Origin: Bacteroidales bacterium
GTDB taxonomy: Bacteria; Bacteroidota; Bacteroidia; Bacteroidales; Tenuifilaceae
NCBI GenBank assembly: GCA_003818205.1
Contig: RPRQ01000002.1
Span: 62,001 to 126,000, forward strand
Direction: 5' to 3'
DNA length: 64,000 nt
Below are positions 7,975 through 14,526 of this stretch, piece after piece (the stretch's first letter is position 1; the number at the start of each line of letters is the position of its first letter). The notes below the pieces were generated by a model. That model was given only the letters and a program-made list of their open reading frames with translations. It had not been told where the DNA came from and did not search any database. Position numbers and translations under genes: made by a program.

Positions 7975-9057
7975 ATGCAACCAATTCTTTTTATCGATAG
8001 AGACGGTACTTTAATAAAAGAACCTGATGATTTTCAGATAGATTCATTTGAAAAACTTGAATTTGTTCCTAGAGTAATTACATGGCTTAGCAGACTGGTA
8101 AAGGAATCCAACTACAGGTTAGTAATGGTTACCAATCAGGATGGACTTGGAACATCATCATTTCCGGAGGAGACCTTTTGGGGTCCACAGAATCTGCTAA
8201 TCAAAACGCTTGCAGGAGAAGGAGTTGTATTTGATGATATACTGATAGACAAGTCATTTGAAAATGAGAATAGTCCAAATCGAAAACCGCGATTAGGGCT
8301 TGTGCAAAAATATCTCGATGGTAATTGGGATATTTCAAACTCTTGGGTGATTGGCGATAGATTAACTGATGTTCAATTTGCTAAAAACATAGGTTGTAAA
8401 TCAGCATATATCTCAACAGAAAAAAATGCTGATGCAGATATATCAACATCAAGTTGGGAAATTATCTACAATGAGTTAAGACCCAAAAGGATAGCATTTA
8501 TTTCAAGAAAAACCAATGAAACATCAATAGATGTTAACATCAATCTAGATGGTGTTGGTAAATCGAATATCGACTCGGGATTAGGTTTTATGAACCATAT
8601 GCTCGACCAATTGGCAAAGCACTCAGGGTTCGATATCGACATAAAATGCAAAGGCGATTTAGAGGTTGATGAGCACCATACCGTTGAGGATATTGCAATT
8701 GCGCTTGGAGAAGCGTTAAAGATAGCTATTGGCGATAAGCGTGGCATTAATCGATTTGGTTTCTGCCTCCCGATGGACGAAAGCAGAGCTTTAGTCTCGC
8801 TCGATTTAAGCGGAAGAGCCTACTTGGTTTGGAATGCAACCTTTACCCGTGAAATGATTGGTGATACTCCAACAGAGCTTTTCAAACATTTTTTTCACTC
8901 AATTGCCTATGCAGCAGGGATTACATTAAATATCGAGGCACAAGGCGAAAACGAGCATCATAAGATTGAGGCAATCTTTAAAGCTTTTGCCAAATCGCTT
9001 AAGCAGGCTGCAATCAAAGACGGAGATGCATTACCAACAACAAAAGGATTGATTTAA
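7975..9057 (+). CDS. hisB: Bifunctional histidinol-phosphatase / imidazoleglycerol-phosphate dehydratase
   Basis: 360 residues, a fusion of two enzymes of the pathway. Residues 1-165 are a HAD phosphatase with the nucleophile motif DRDGTL (Asp8, Asp10) and 'MVTNQDG', removing phosphate from histidinol phosphate. Residues about 168-360 are the imidazoleglycerol-phosphate dehydratase with the metal-binding 'DEHHTVED' motif near residue 225 and a second 'ENEHHKIEA' motif near the C-terminus. The fused form is known from enterobacteria and Bacteroidota. The 93-bp gap to hisH is filled by a TTCCA-type repeat. Confidence 0.96.
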   Translation: MQPILFIDRDGTLIKEPDDFQIDSFEKLEFVPRVITWLSRLVKESNYRLVMVTNQDGLGTSSFPEETFWGPQNLLIKTLAGEGVVFDDILIDKSFENENSPNRKPRLGLVQKYLDGNWDISNSWVIGDRLTDVQFAKNIGCKSAYISTEKNADADISTSSWEIIYNELRPKRIAFISRKTNETSIDVNINLDGVGKSNIDSGLGFMNHMLDQLAKHSGFDIDIKCKGDLEVDEHHTVEDIAIALGEALKIAIGDKRGINRFGFCLPMDESRALVSLDLSGRAYLVWNATFTREMIGDTPTELFKHFFHSIAYAAGITLNIEAQGENEHHKIEAIFKAFAKSLKQAAIKDGDALPTTKGLI

Positions 9058-9121
9058 TGGAATGTTGGAATATTGGAATATTGGGTCACTTTTTTCCATC
9101 ATTCCATCGTTCCAATCTTCC
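9058..9121. repeat. 10-bp phased GGAAT/ATTCC hairpin between hisB and hisH
   Basis: TTGGAATATT-type units (9058-9085) face ATTCCATC-type units (9093-9121), giving an imperfect hairpin that fills most of the gap. Same family as 4506-4585. Confidence 0.6.
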
Positions 9122-9150
9122 ATCAACTAAAAATTTAAATTTCTTATACT

Positions 9151-9735
9151 ATGAGAATCGGAATTATCAACTACGGTGCAGGAAATATAGCATCAGTAAA
9201 GAATGCCCTCGATAAACTAGGAGTTAATTCAATCGTTTCGAGCAACCCTATTGAACTGAATGATGTTGATAAAATCATATTTCCTGGGGTTGGTCATGCA
9301 AAGGAGGCAATGGCAAATCTTCAAAATAGTGGACTTGACCGGTTTATAAAAACTACCCAAAAACCATTATTAGGAATATGTTTGGGAATGCAACTGCTTG
9401 GTTCATATTCAGAAGAAGGAGGAACTAATGGGTTGGGGGTTTTCGATTTTGAAGTCAAAAAGTTCAACATCAACCTAAAATGTCCACACATGGGTTGGAA
9501 CAGAATTACAAACAGCAAGTCACCCCTATTTAAAGGAATCAATGACAATGCTTGGCTATACTTTGTTCATAGCTACTATGTTCCAATTTCAGGTAATAGT
9601 ATTGCTGCAGCAAACTATCAGGTTGATTTTTGCATAGCGGTGAATAGTCAAAACTTTTGGGGCGTACAGTTTCACCCCGAAAAAAGTGGCGATGATGGTT
9701 TACAAATCTTAAAAAACTTTATTGAGCTATGCTAA
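9151..9735 (+). CDS. hisH: Imidazole glycerol phosphate synthase, glutamine amidotransferase subunit
   Basis: 194 residues, class I glutaminase that feeds ammonia to HisF. The nucleophile is Cys77 in 'GICLGMQLLG', and the His175/Glu177 pair lies in 'VQFHPEKSG', completing the triad. 'INYGAGNIASVKNAL' at the N-terminus is typical. Its 3' end overlaps hisA by 7 bp, implying translational coupling. Confidence 0.96.
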   Translation: MRIGIINYGAGNIASVKNALDKLGVNSIVSSNPIELNDVDKIIFPGVGHAKEAMANLQNSGLDRFIKTTQKPLLGICLGMQLLGSYSEEGGTNGLGVFDFEVKKFNINLKCPHMGWNRITNSKSPLFKGINDNAWLYFVHSYYVPISGNSIAAANYQVDFCIAVNSQNFWGVQFHPEKSGDDGLQILKNFIELC

Positions 9736-10442
9736 TAATTCCTGCAATAGATATTATAGATGGTAAGTGTGTAAGGTTGCGAAAAGGCGACTATACCCAA
9801 ACCATTTTTTACGATCTTTCACCAACCGATCAGGCTAAAAAATTTGAGCAAATGGGATATAAATATCTTCATTTAGTCGATTTGGATGGAGCCAAAAACG
9901 GCAAACCCCAGAACCTAAAAGTGCTTGAGAATATATGTCTGAATACCAACCTAATAGTTGATTTTGGAGGTGGAATAAGGGTTTGCGAAGATGTATCTCA
10001 GATAATAAACCTAGGTGCTTCGCAGGTTAATCTTGGAACCATTCTGCTCTCTAAGCCAGAGCTGGGTTCTGAGCTGATGGGAAAGTTTGGAAGCGAGAGA
10101 CTGATCGCTGCAATCGACTGTGAAAAGCTAAAAGTAAAGACTCATGGTTGGACCGAAAACTCAAATCAGGATATTTTTTCAACCATTGAGGCGATTAAAA
10201 ACTTGGGGTTTTTGAATTTCACTGTAACTGACATTTCAAAAGATGGTATGATGCTAGGACCTGCTTTTGAACTCTATCAAAATATTCTAAAGCAATTTCC
10301 AGATATTCGACTTAGGGCAAGCGGAGGAGTTTCATCCGAATATGATATTGAAATACTTAAAATTCTTAACCTTGAAAGTGTTATTGTTGGGAAGATGCTG
10401 TATGAGATGAAGACCGAAGTTATTCGGACTAAATCGGAATGA
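9729..10442 (+). CDS. hisA: ProFAR isomerase (phosphoribosylformimino-AICAR-P isomerase)
   Basis: 237 residues, a (beta/alpha)8 barrel paralogous to HisF. Isomerises ProFAR to PRFAR. Asp8 in 'PAIDIIDGKCVRL' is the usual general base; 'DFGGGIR' and 'ASGGVSS' are the phosphate-binding loops. Start overlaps hisH by 7 bp. A 52-bp gap containing a tandem AATAAC repeat separates it from hisF. Confidence 0.95.
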   Translation: MLIIPAIDIIDGKCVRLRKGDYTQTIFYDLSPTDQAKKFEQMGYKYLHLVDLDGAKNGKPQNLKVLENICLNTNLIVDFGGGIRVCEDVSQIINLGASQVNLGTILLSKPELGSELMGKFGSERLIAAIDCEKLKVKTHGWTENSNQDIFSTIEAIKNLGFLNFTVTDISKDGMMLGPAFELYQNILKQFPDIRLRASGGVSSEYDIEILKILNLESVIVGKMLYEMKTEVIRTKSE

Positions 10443-10452
10443 GTCAGAATAG

Positions 10453-10481
10453 AATAACTTAATAACTAATAACCTAATAAC
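10453..10481 (+). repeat. AATAAC tandem repeat between hisA and hisF
   Basis: Units AATAACTT AATAACT AATAACCT AATAAC, period 7-8 bp, in the hisA-hisF gap. Non-coding. Confidence 0.6.
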
Positions 10482-10494
10482 AAAAAAAGCAATC

Positions 10495-11250
10495 ATGCTA
10501 TCAAAACGCATAATCCCATGCCTTGATGTCAAGAATGGGAGAACGGTTAAAGGGGTTAATTTTAACAACCTTATGGATGCAGGAGATCCTGTCCAACTAG
10601 CCTATGAATACTATAAGCAGGGAGCCGATGAGCTTGTTCTACTCGATATTACAGCAACCCTTGAAGGCAGAGAAACATTTATTAACGTGGTTAAGGATGT
10701 TGCAAAAGCCATTTCAATTCCATTCACTGTTGGGGGTGGCATTAGTAAACCCGAACAGGTTGAAGCGCTTTTAAAGGCAGGAGCCGATAAGGTATCCATA
10801 AATTCTGCTGCCCTACAAAACCCTAATTTAATTACAACTCTTGCAAATGCATTTGGTTCTCAATGTGTTGTAGTTGCCATTGATGCAATTAATAATCAAG
10901 GTAATTGGGAGGTAGTTAGCCACTCAGGGACAAAAGAAACAATTTGGGATCCATTTGAATGGGCAAAAAAGGCTGAAAGCCTTGGGGCAGGAGAAATACT
11001 CCTTACCTCCTACTCCTCCGATGGAACCCAAATGGGGTATGCCATTGACTTAACTGCTAAAATCTCCGAATCATTAAAGATCCCTGTTATAGCATCGGGT
11101 GGTGCAGGGTGTAAGGAGCACTTCCTCGAAGTCCTAACACTCGGAAAAGCTGATGCCGCTTTAGCGGCAGGTGTATTCCACTTTGGAAAATTATCAATAA
11201 AAGAGGTTAAACAATATTTAAATGATAATGGAATAGTTATAAGATTATAG
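10495..11250 (+). CDS. hisF: Imidazole glycerol phosphate synthase, cyclase subunit
   Basis: 251 residues, (beta/alpha)8 barrel partner of HisH. Uses ammonia from HisH to split PRFAR into IGP and AICAR. The catalytic pair is visible: Asp11 in '[17 protein letters not shown]' and Asp130 in 'VVAIDAI'. 'TVGGGIS' and 'IASGGAG' are phosphate-binding loops. The end of the gene runs into a TTCCA repeat ahead of hisIE. Confidence 0.96.
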   Translation: MLSKRIIPCLDVKNGRTVKGVNFNNLMDAGDPVQLAYEYYKQGADELVLLDITATLEGRETFINVVKDVAKAISIPFTVGGGISKPEQVEALLKAGADKVSINSAALQNPNLITTLANAFGSQCVVVAIDAINNQGNWEVVSHSGTKETIWDPFEWAKKAESLGAGEILLTSYSSDGTQMGYAIDLTAKISESLKIPVIASGGAGCKEHFLEVLTLGKADAALAAGVFHFGKLSIKEVKQYLNDNGIVIRL

Positions 11251-11266
11251 AAGTACAGTTATGTTT

Positions 11267-11297
11267 TTCCATTATTCCATTATTCCAACATTCCAAA
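11267..11297 (+). repeat. TTCCATTA phased repeat between hisF and hisIE
   Basis: Three successive TTCCA units spaced 10 bp (TTCCATTATT TTCCATTATT-like) plus a fourth variant. It creates an artificial in-frame ATG upstream of hisIE. Same family as 4506-4585. Confidence 0.6.
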
Positions 11298-11305
11298 ATA
11301 AAACT

Positions 11306-11905
11306 ATGACAACACTAAATTTCAATAAAATGAACGGGTTAATCCCAGCAATTATTCAGGATGCATCTACCAATAAGGTATTGATGCTTGGTTTCATGAA
11401 TGAGGAATCGTTAGAGAAAACAAAACAAACAGGTCTCGTCACCTTTTATAGTCGCACCAAAAATAGGTTATGGACAAAAGGCGAAACTTCAGGAAACTAT
11501 TTAAGGGTAAAAGAGATAATTCCCGACTGCGATAACGATACCCTTTTAATTAAGGTTTTGCCCGATGGGGTAGTTTGTCACACAGGTTCACAAACCTGTT
11601 TTGGGGAGGAGAATAAAACGGAGCTAGAGTTCTTGAATTATCTTACAAATCTTATTGAATCAAGAAAAAAGGCAAGCCAAGATGAAAGTTATACCTCAAA
11701 GCTATTTGCAGCAGGCTCAAAAAGAATAGCCAAAAAGGTTGGCGAAGAAGCCGTAGAACTAGCGTTAGAAGCAGAAAATGGTGAAATGGATAGATTCATC
11801 GATGAGGCCGCTGACCTTCTATTTCACACCATGGTGCTATTATCTTCAAGAAGTATTAACCTAAATACCATTGCAAACCGATTGAAGGAAAGGCATTCAA
11901 AATAG
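11306..11905 (+). CDS. hisI: Bifunctional phosphoribosyl-AMP cyclohydrolase / phosphoribosyl-ATP pyrophosphatase
   Basis: 199 residues from the ATG at 11306. The same frame can be read from 11261, but that extension is translated repeat DNA (TTCCATTATT units) and has no family similarity. Residues 1-105 are the PRA-cyclohydrolase ('MLGFMNEESLEKT', 'FYSRTKNRLWTKGETSGN', and the metal-binding 'DCDNDTLL' and 'CHTGSQTCF'). Residues about 110-199 are the pyrophosphatase ('KKVGEEAVELALEAE', 'EAADLLFH'). Together they perform steps 2 and 3 of the pathway. Last gene of the his operon; no strong terminator follows directly. Confidence 0.95.
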   Translation: MTTLNFNKMNGLIPAIIQDASTNKVLMLGFMNEESLEKTKQTGLVTFYSRTKNRLWTKGETSGNYLRVKEIIPDCDNDTLLIKVLPDGVVCHTGSQTCFGEENKTELEFLNYLTNLIESRKKASQDESYTSKLFAAGSKRIAKKVGEEAVELALEAENGEMDRFIDEAADLLFHTMVLLSSRSINLNTIANRLKERHSK

Positions 11906-11977
11906 ATTTCTAAAAAGGATTGCAATCAACTTTGCAAATTTCTTTAGGTAAGATAGAAGAAAAGTGAGATTTTTTTC

Positions 11978-11985
11978 TAATTTTG
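11978..11985 (+). promoter_or_regulatory. Promoter -7 box ahead of the tRNA region
   Basis: TAATTTTG matches TAnnTTTG and lies 24 bp before the tRNA-like fragment. It probably drives transcription through the fragment into the intact tRNA-Arg. No clear -33 element. Confidence 0.5.
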
Positions 11986-12008
11986 CGCCCCGATAGGCAT
12001 TAAAAAAA

Positions 12009-12082
12009 GGCCAGTAGCTCAGTTGTCTGCCTGCCGCCTGCCTGTCGGCAGACAGGGTAGGCAGGGATAGAGCAACAGCCTT
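12009..12082 (+). pseudogene. 5' half copy of tRNA-Arg interrupted in the D loop by a palindromic repeat
   Basis: Bases 12009-12025 and 12066-12082 match bases 12142-12175 of the intact tRNA-Arg downstream (acceptor 5' strand with one base missing, D arm, 5' side of the anticodon arm). The match breaks in the D loop, where a 40-bp GCCTGCC-type element (12026-12065) is inserted, and ends for good after CAGCCTT in the anticodon loop. There is no T arm or acceptor 3' strand, so it cannot be a working tRNA. Confidence 0.85.
12026..12065. repeat. GCCTGCC palindromic element inserted in the tRNA fragment
   Basis: Contains the 20-mer CCTGCCTGTCGGCAGACAGG (12037-12056), identical to 38821-38840, flanked by more CTGCC/GGCAG units. 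It interrupts the D loop exactly between GTTG and GATAGAGC. Confidence 0.85.
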
Positions 12083-12141
12083 GTGGTAATTGTTTTTTTT
12101 GATTCAATTACTCAAAAAGTTTTGAATTTAATTCTTTTAAT

Positions 12142-12215
12142 GGTCCAGTAGCTCAGTTGGATAGAGCAACAGCCTTCTAAGCTGTGGGTCACAGGTTCGA
12201 CTCCTGTCTGGATCA
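12142..12215 (+). tRNA. tRNA-Arg (anticodon UCU)
   Basis: 74 nt with a complete cloverleaf: acceptor GGTCCAG/CTGGATC (one G-U pair), D stem GCTC/GAGC, anticodon stem ACAGC/GCTGT with loop CTTCTAA (anticodon TCT), variable GGGTC, T arm ACAGG-TTCGACT-CCTGT, and discriminator A at 12215. CCA is not encoded. An intrinsic terminator follows within 6 bp. Confidence 0.95.
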
Positions 12216-12219
12216 CTAG

Positions 12220-12250
12220 AAAAAAGCCTTACAACGCTGTAAGGCTTTTT
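12220..12250. terminator. Bidirectional intrinsic terminator after tRNA-Arg and the C69 peptidase gene
   Basis: Perfect 13-bp stem AAAAAGCCTTACA (12221-12233) with TGTAAGGCTTTTT (12238-12250), 4-nt loop. T-runs are present on both strands, so it can end the tRNA transcript (+) and the peptidase transcript (-, stop at 12270). Confidence 0.88.
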
Positions 12251-12269
12251 TATTGCATTAAACTTCATT

Positions 12270-13862
12270 TTAAAATTTCTGAGTATATTTTGACCAAAGT
12301 TCTTCATACAACAACCAGTACCTCTCAACCGCGTTATTTGCAATATTGTTTGAATATTTTGTCAAAAAATCTTTTGCTGTATTCGGATCTTCCTTATAAA
12401 GAATAAGTGCTTGCTCTTCAATCTTCGATTGCTCATTAAACGCTTTGTTTTCTATCTCCTGCCAAACAGGGTTAATCTCTTTTATCATATCCTGCCACCT
12501 AAACATAGCCAGCTGAGAAACAACTCTGAAAGCCCACCAAGCTGATTCCTTATTGAACTTTGCTCTTCCATCAACCATGTATGAATTGGGCATTGTAGTA
12601 TTTCCAATATAATATGGTATATGCGGTGTTGCAGTTGGGTTATCGTAACCAAACCATACAATGCCACCAATTTCATTAGGTAACCAACTCCTCGACTGGG
12701 TAACCTGAACATAGGTTGCACGAACACAGGCAATTGTCCTCTCGCTTGACACTTTGAATAAACTCTTTAAGTCATTATTCATAAATGGATTGGCAACAGG
12801 ACTTATAATTGATTTACCCTCTTTATCAACAGTTAAGATTGTTTTAGTCATATCGAAAGGGGTATCCTGATAGTAATCGCGAAACATATTAACCACCTCC
12901 TGTGCAGAATACTTCTTTTCAGGTTTAACTGAAATAGGGTAATTCTCGGCGTTTGCATCTAATTTCAAGGATGGTGCAACTAGGCTAAGAACTCTCCATT
13001 CTCTTCTGCGACAACCTAAGCTATTCCTATTGGCATATACATAGCAAAATTCAAATGGCTGTCCACTCTTTGAATTCCAAAGACCCAATTCTTCTGCTTT
13101 TGAGAAAACATTATCGCTTGCTAAAAAGTTCTCCTTGTCTTTTAGGTTTAGGGTTCTGATTCGACTAGCGTTTGCATTAACGCTAATATGATCGTCGGGA
13201 ACTCTGACAGCAGCCCATACTGCACCTATCTTCCCTTTCCCTGGTCCTACGATCTCAAAGTACCAAACCTCATTCGGATCAGCAAAGGTAAAGCATTCAC
13301 CAACATCATTATAACCATACCTTTTCGTTAATTCATCAATAACTTTAATGGCCTCACGAGCAGTCTTGGCTCGCTCCAACGCCAAGCGGTAAAGTTCAGG
13401 ACAATCAATTTTACCCGAATCGCTCTGCATAATATCCTTACCCCCAAAGGTCGATTCACCGATGGCTAGCTGATACTCATTCATAATTGGATATGCTGCA
13501 TTAAAATACGCATAGGTCTCAGTAACCTGTGGGATTTCAACGGTTACTTTCCTGTTTGGTTGATCGGGCATTGTGGTCAACTTAGGTTCAAAGTAAACTT
13601 TAGCCATTGTGCCCTTAACATGCTTCATTCGGGGTACAATATTTACCCATGTTCTATCGGATCGGCTATCGCAGCTATGCGATGTGATGGTTGAACCGTC
13701 GGTTGATGCTTTCTTGCCCACCATGATTGATGTGCAATTATCGAACTCTGTGTCTATAACCTTTTCTACTGCTTGAGCAAAGCTTTGAACAGTAAGTATT
13801 AAAGGCAATGAGAGTAGAAACAATAGTTTTATTGGGTTACCAAATTCTGATGTAATTCTCAT
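12270..13862 (-). CDS. C69-family dipeptidase (N-terminal nucleophile hydrolase), secreted
   Basis: 530 residues. A signal peptide (about 1-29, 'LLFLLSLPLILTVQSFAQA') precedes 'DNCTSIMVGKKASTDGSTIT', the peptidase C69 (PepD) start: the Cys after the propeptide is the expected autocatalytic nucleophile, and 'ASTDGSTIT' is the family signature. 'SRSWLPNEIGGIVWFGYDN' and 'CYVYANRNSLGCRRREWRVLS' also fit the family. A GGAGG Shine-Dalgarno-like site lies 6 bp before the ATG on the minus strand. Likely digests dipeptides in the periplasm. Transcribed alone, facing the tRNA. Confidence 0.88.
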   Translation of the reverse strand: MRITSEFGNPIKLLFLLSLPLILTVQSFAQAVEKVIDTEFDNCTSIMVGKKASTDGSTITSHSCDSRSDRTWVNIVPRMKHVKGTMAKVYFEPKLTTMPDQPNRKVTVEIPQVTETYAYFNAAYPIMNEYQLAIGESTFGGKDIMQSDSGKIDCPELYRLALERAKTAREAIKVIDELTKRYGYNDVGECFTFADPNEVWYFEIVGPGKGKIGAVWAAVRVPDDHISVNANASRIRTLNLKDKENFLASDNVFSKAEELGLWNSKSGQPFEFCYVYANRNSLGCRRREWRVLSLVAPSLKLDANAENYPISVKPEKKYSAQEVVNMFRDYYQDTPFDMTKTILTVDKEGKSIISPVANPFMNNDLKSLFKVSSERTIACVRATYVQVTQSRSWLPNEIGGIVWFGYDNPTATPHIPYYIGNTTMPNSYMVDGRAKFNKESAWWAFRVVSQLAMFRWQDMIKEINPVWQEIENKAFNEQSKIEEQALILYKEDPNTAKDFLTKYSNNIANNAVERYWLLYEELWSKYTQKF

Positions 13863-14074
13863 AATTATCCTCCAAAATAAATGATTAAATTATTTTGATT
13901 CAATTCAATCGTATTAGTTTAACCGATATATAAAACTACATAAATAACGTCAGTTCGACGTAAGAAATAATTTAAATACTATATTATCAGCATTTTACTT
14001 TATTGGGAGAAATGAAACCGAGCTTGCGAACCGAACGTAGTAAGCTCAGCGTAGCTAGTTCGGCGTAGCCAATG

Positions 14075-14094
14075 ATGCCTGCCGGTAGGCAGGG
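14075..14094. repeat. GCCTGCC palindromic element, short copy
   Basis: GCCTGCCGGTAGGC core (14077-14090), same family as 4027-4046 and 26782-26801 but truncated. Confidence 0.7.
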
Positions 14095-14281
14095 TAAAGG
14101 TGCTTACATAAGAAAAATAAATAACGAATAATAGAACAACGAATTTCGAATTACGAAGTAAATCAACTACTTCGACATTCATTATTCCTTGTTCGGTGTT
14201 CAATATTCATTAAACTTATCCTTAAGTTAGCACCATTAGTAGGCAGGGAAGACAGAGAAGAAAAAGGTTAGAATAAACCCC

Positions 14282-14331
14282 CATCATTCCATTATTCCAT
14301 TATTCCATCATTCCAGCCTTCTAGTCTTCCA
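14282..14331 (+). repeat. TTCCATTA 10-bp phased repeat
   Basis: Five TTCCA units at about 10-bp spacing followed by variants; same family as the his operon gap repeats. Confidence 0.65.
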
Positions 14332-14526
14332 AAAACATAATATTAGCATTAAAGTACTAATAAATAATGATATAATAAGCATTCTTAAATCGAACTCACG
14401 TTAAATAATAACTATTAGTATATCCGATTAAAGACACATTCCCATATTTCTTCAAAAAAACGTATGGTATTATTTACTTTTTAAAAAAATAAGTTAGATT
14501 TAAGTGAAATTTTCAATTCGTTAACC

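Larger units (their letters stand above)
13863..14526. other. Intergenic region rich in degenerate repeats
   Basis: No gene supported. It holds the divergent upstream regions of the peptidase and sensor genes, a hairpin CCGAAC/GTTCGG near 14031-14063, a GCCTGCC palindrome at 14075-14094, a GAA/TTC phased inverted array (14108-14212), and a TTCCA array (14282-14331). A 67-codon minus frame at 14000-14203 is built entirely from these repeats. Confidence 0.6.

Noticed and set aside
11261-11305. Upstream start for hisIE
   Set aside because: Translated TTCCATTATT repeat; the family begins at the ATG at 11306.
12066-12100. The GTG in the tRNA fragment as a real tRNA-His anticodon
   Set aside because: The anticodon stem does not close, and the T arm and 3' acceptor strand are missing.
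12137-12343. 68-codon minus-strand frame with 'SDPDRSRTCDPQLRRLLLYPTELLDH'
   Set aside because: This is the well-known false protein made by reading the reverse strand of a tRNA; it covers the tRNA-Arg and its terminator.
14000-14203. 67-codon minus-strand frame
   Set aside because: Built wholly from repeat DNA (GCCTGCC palindrome and GAA/TTC array); no protein-like features.
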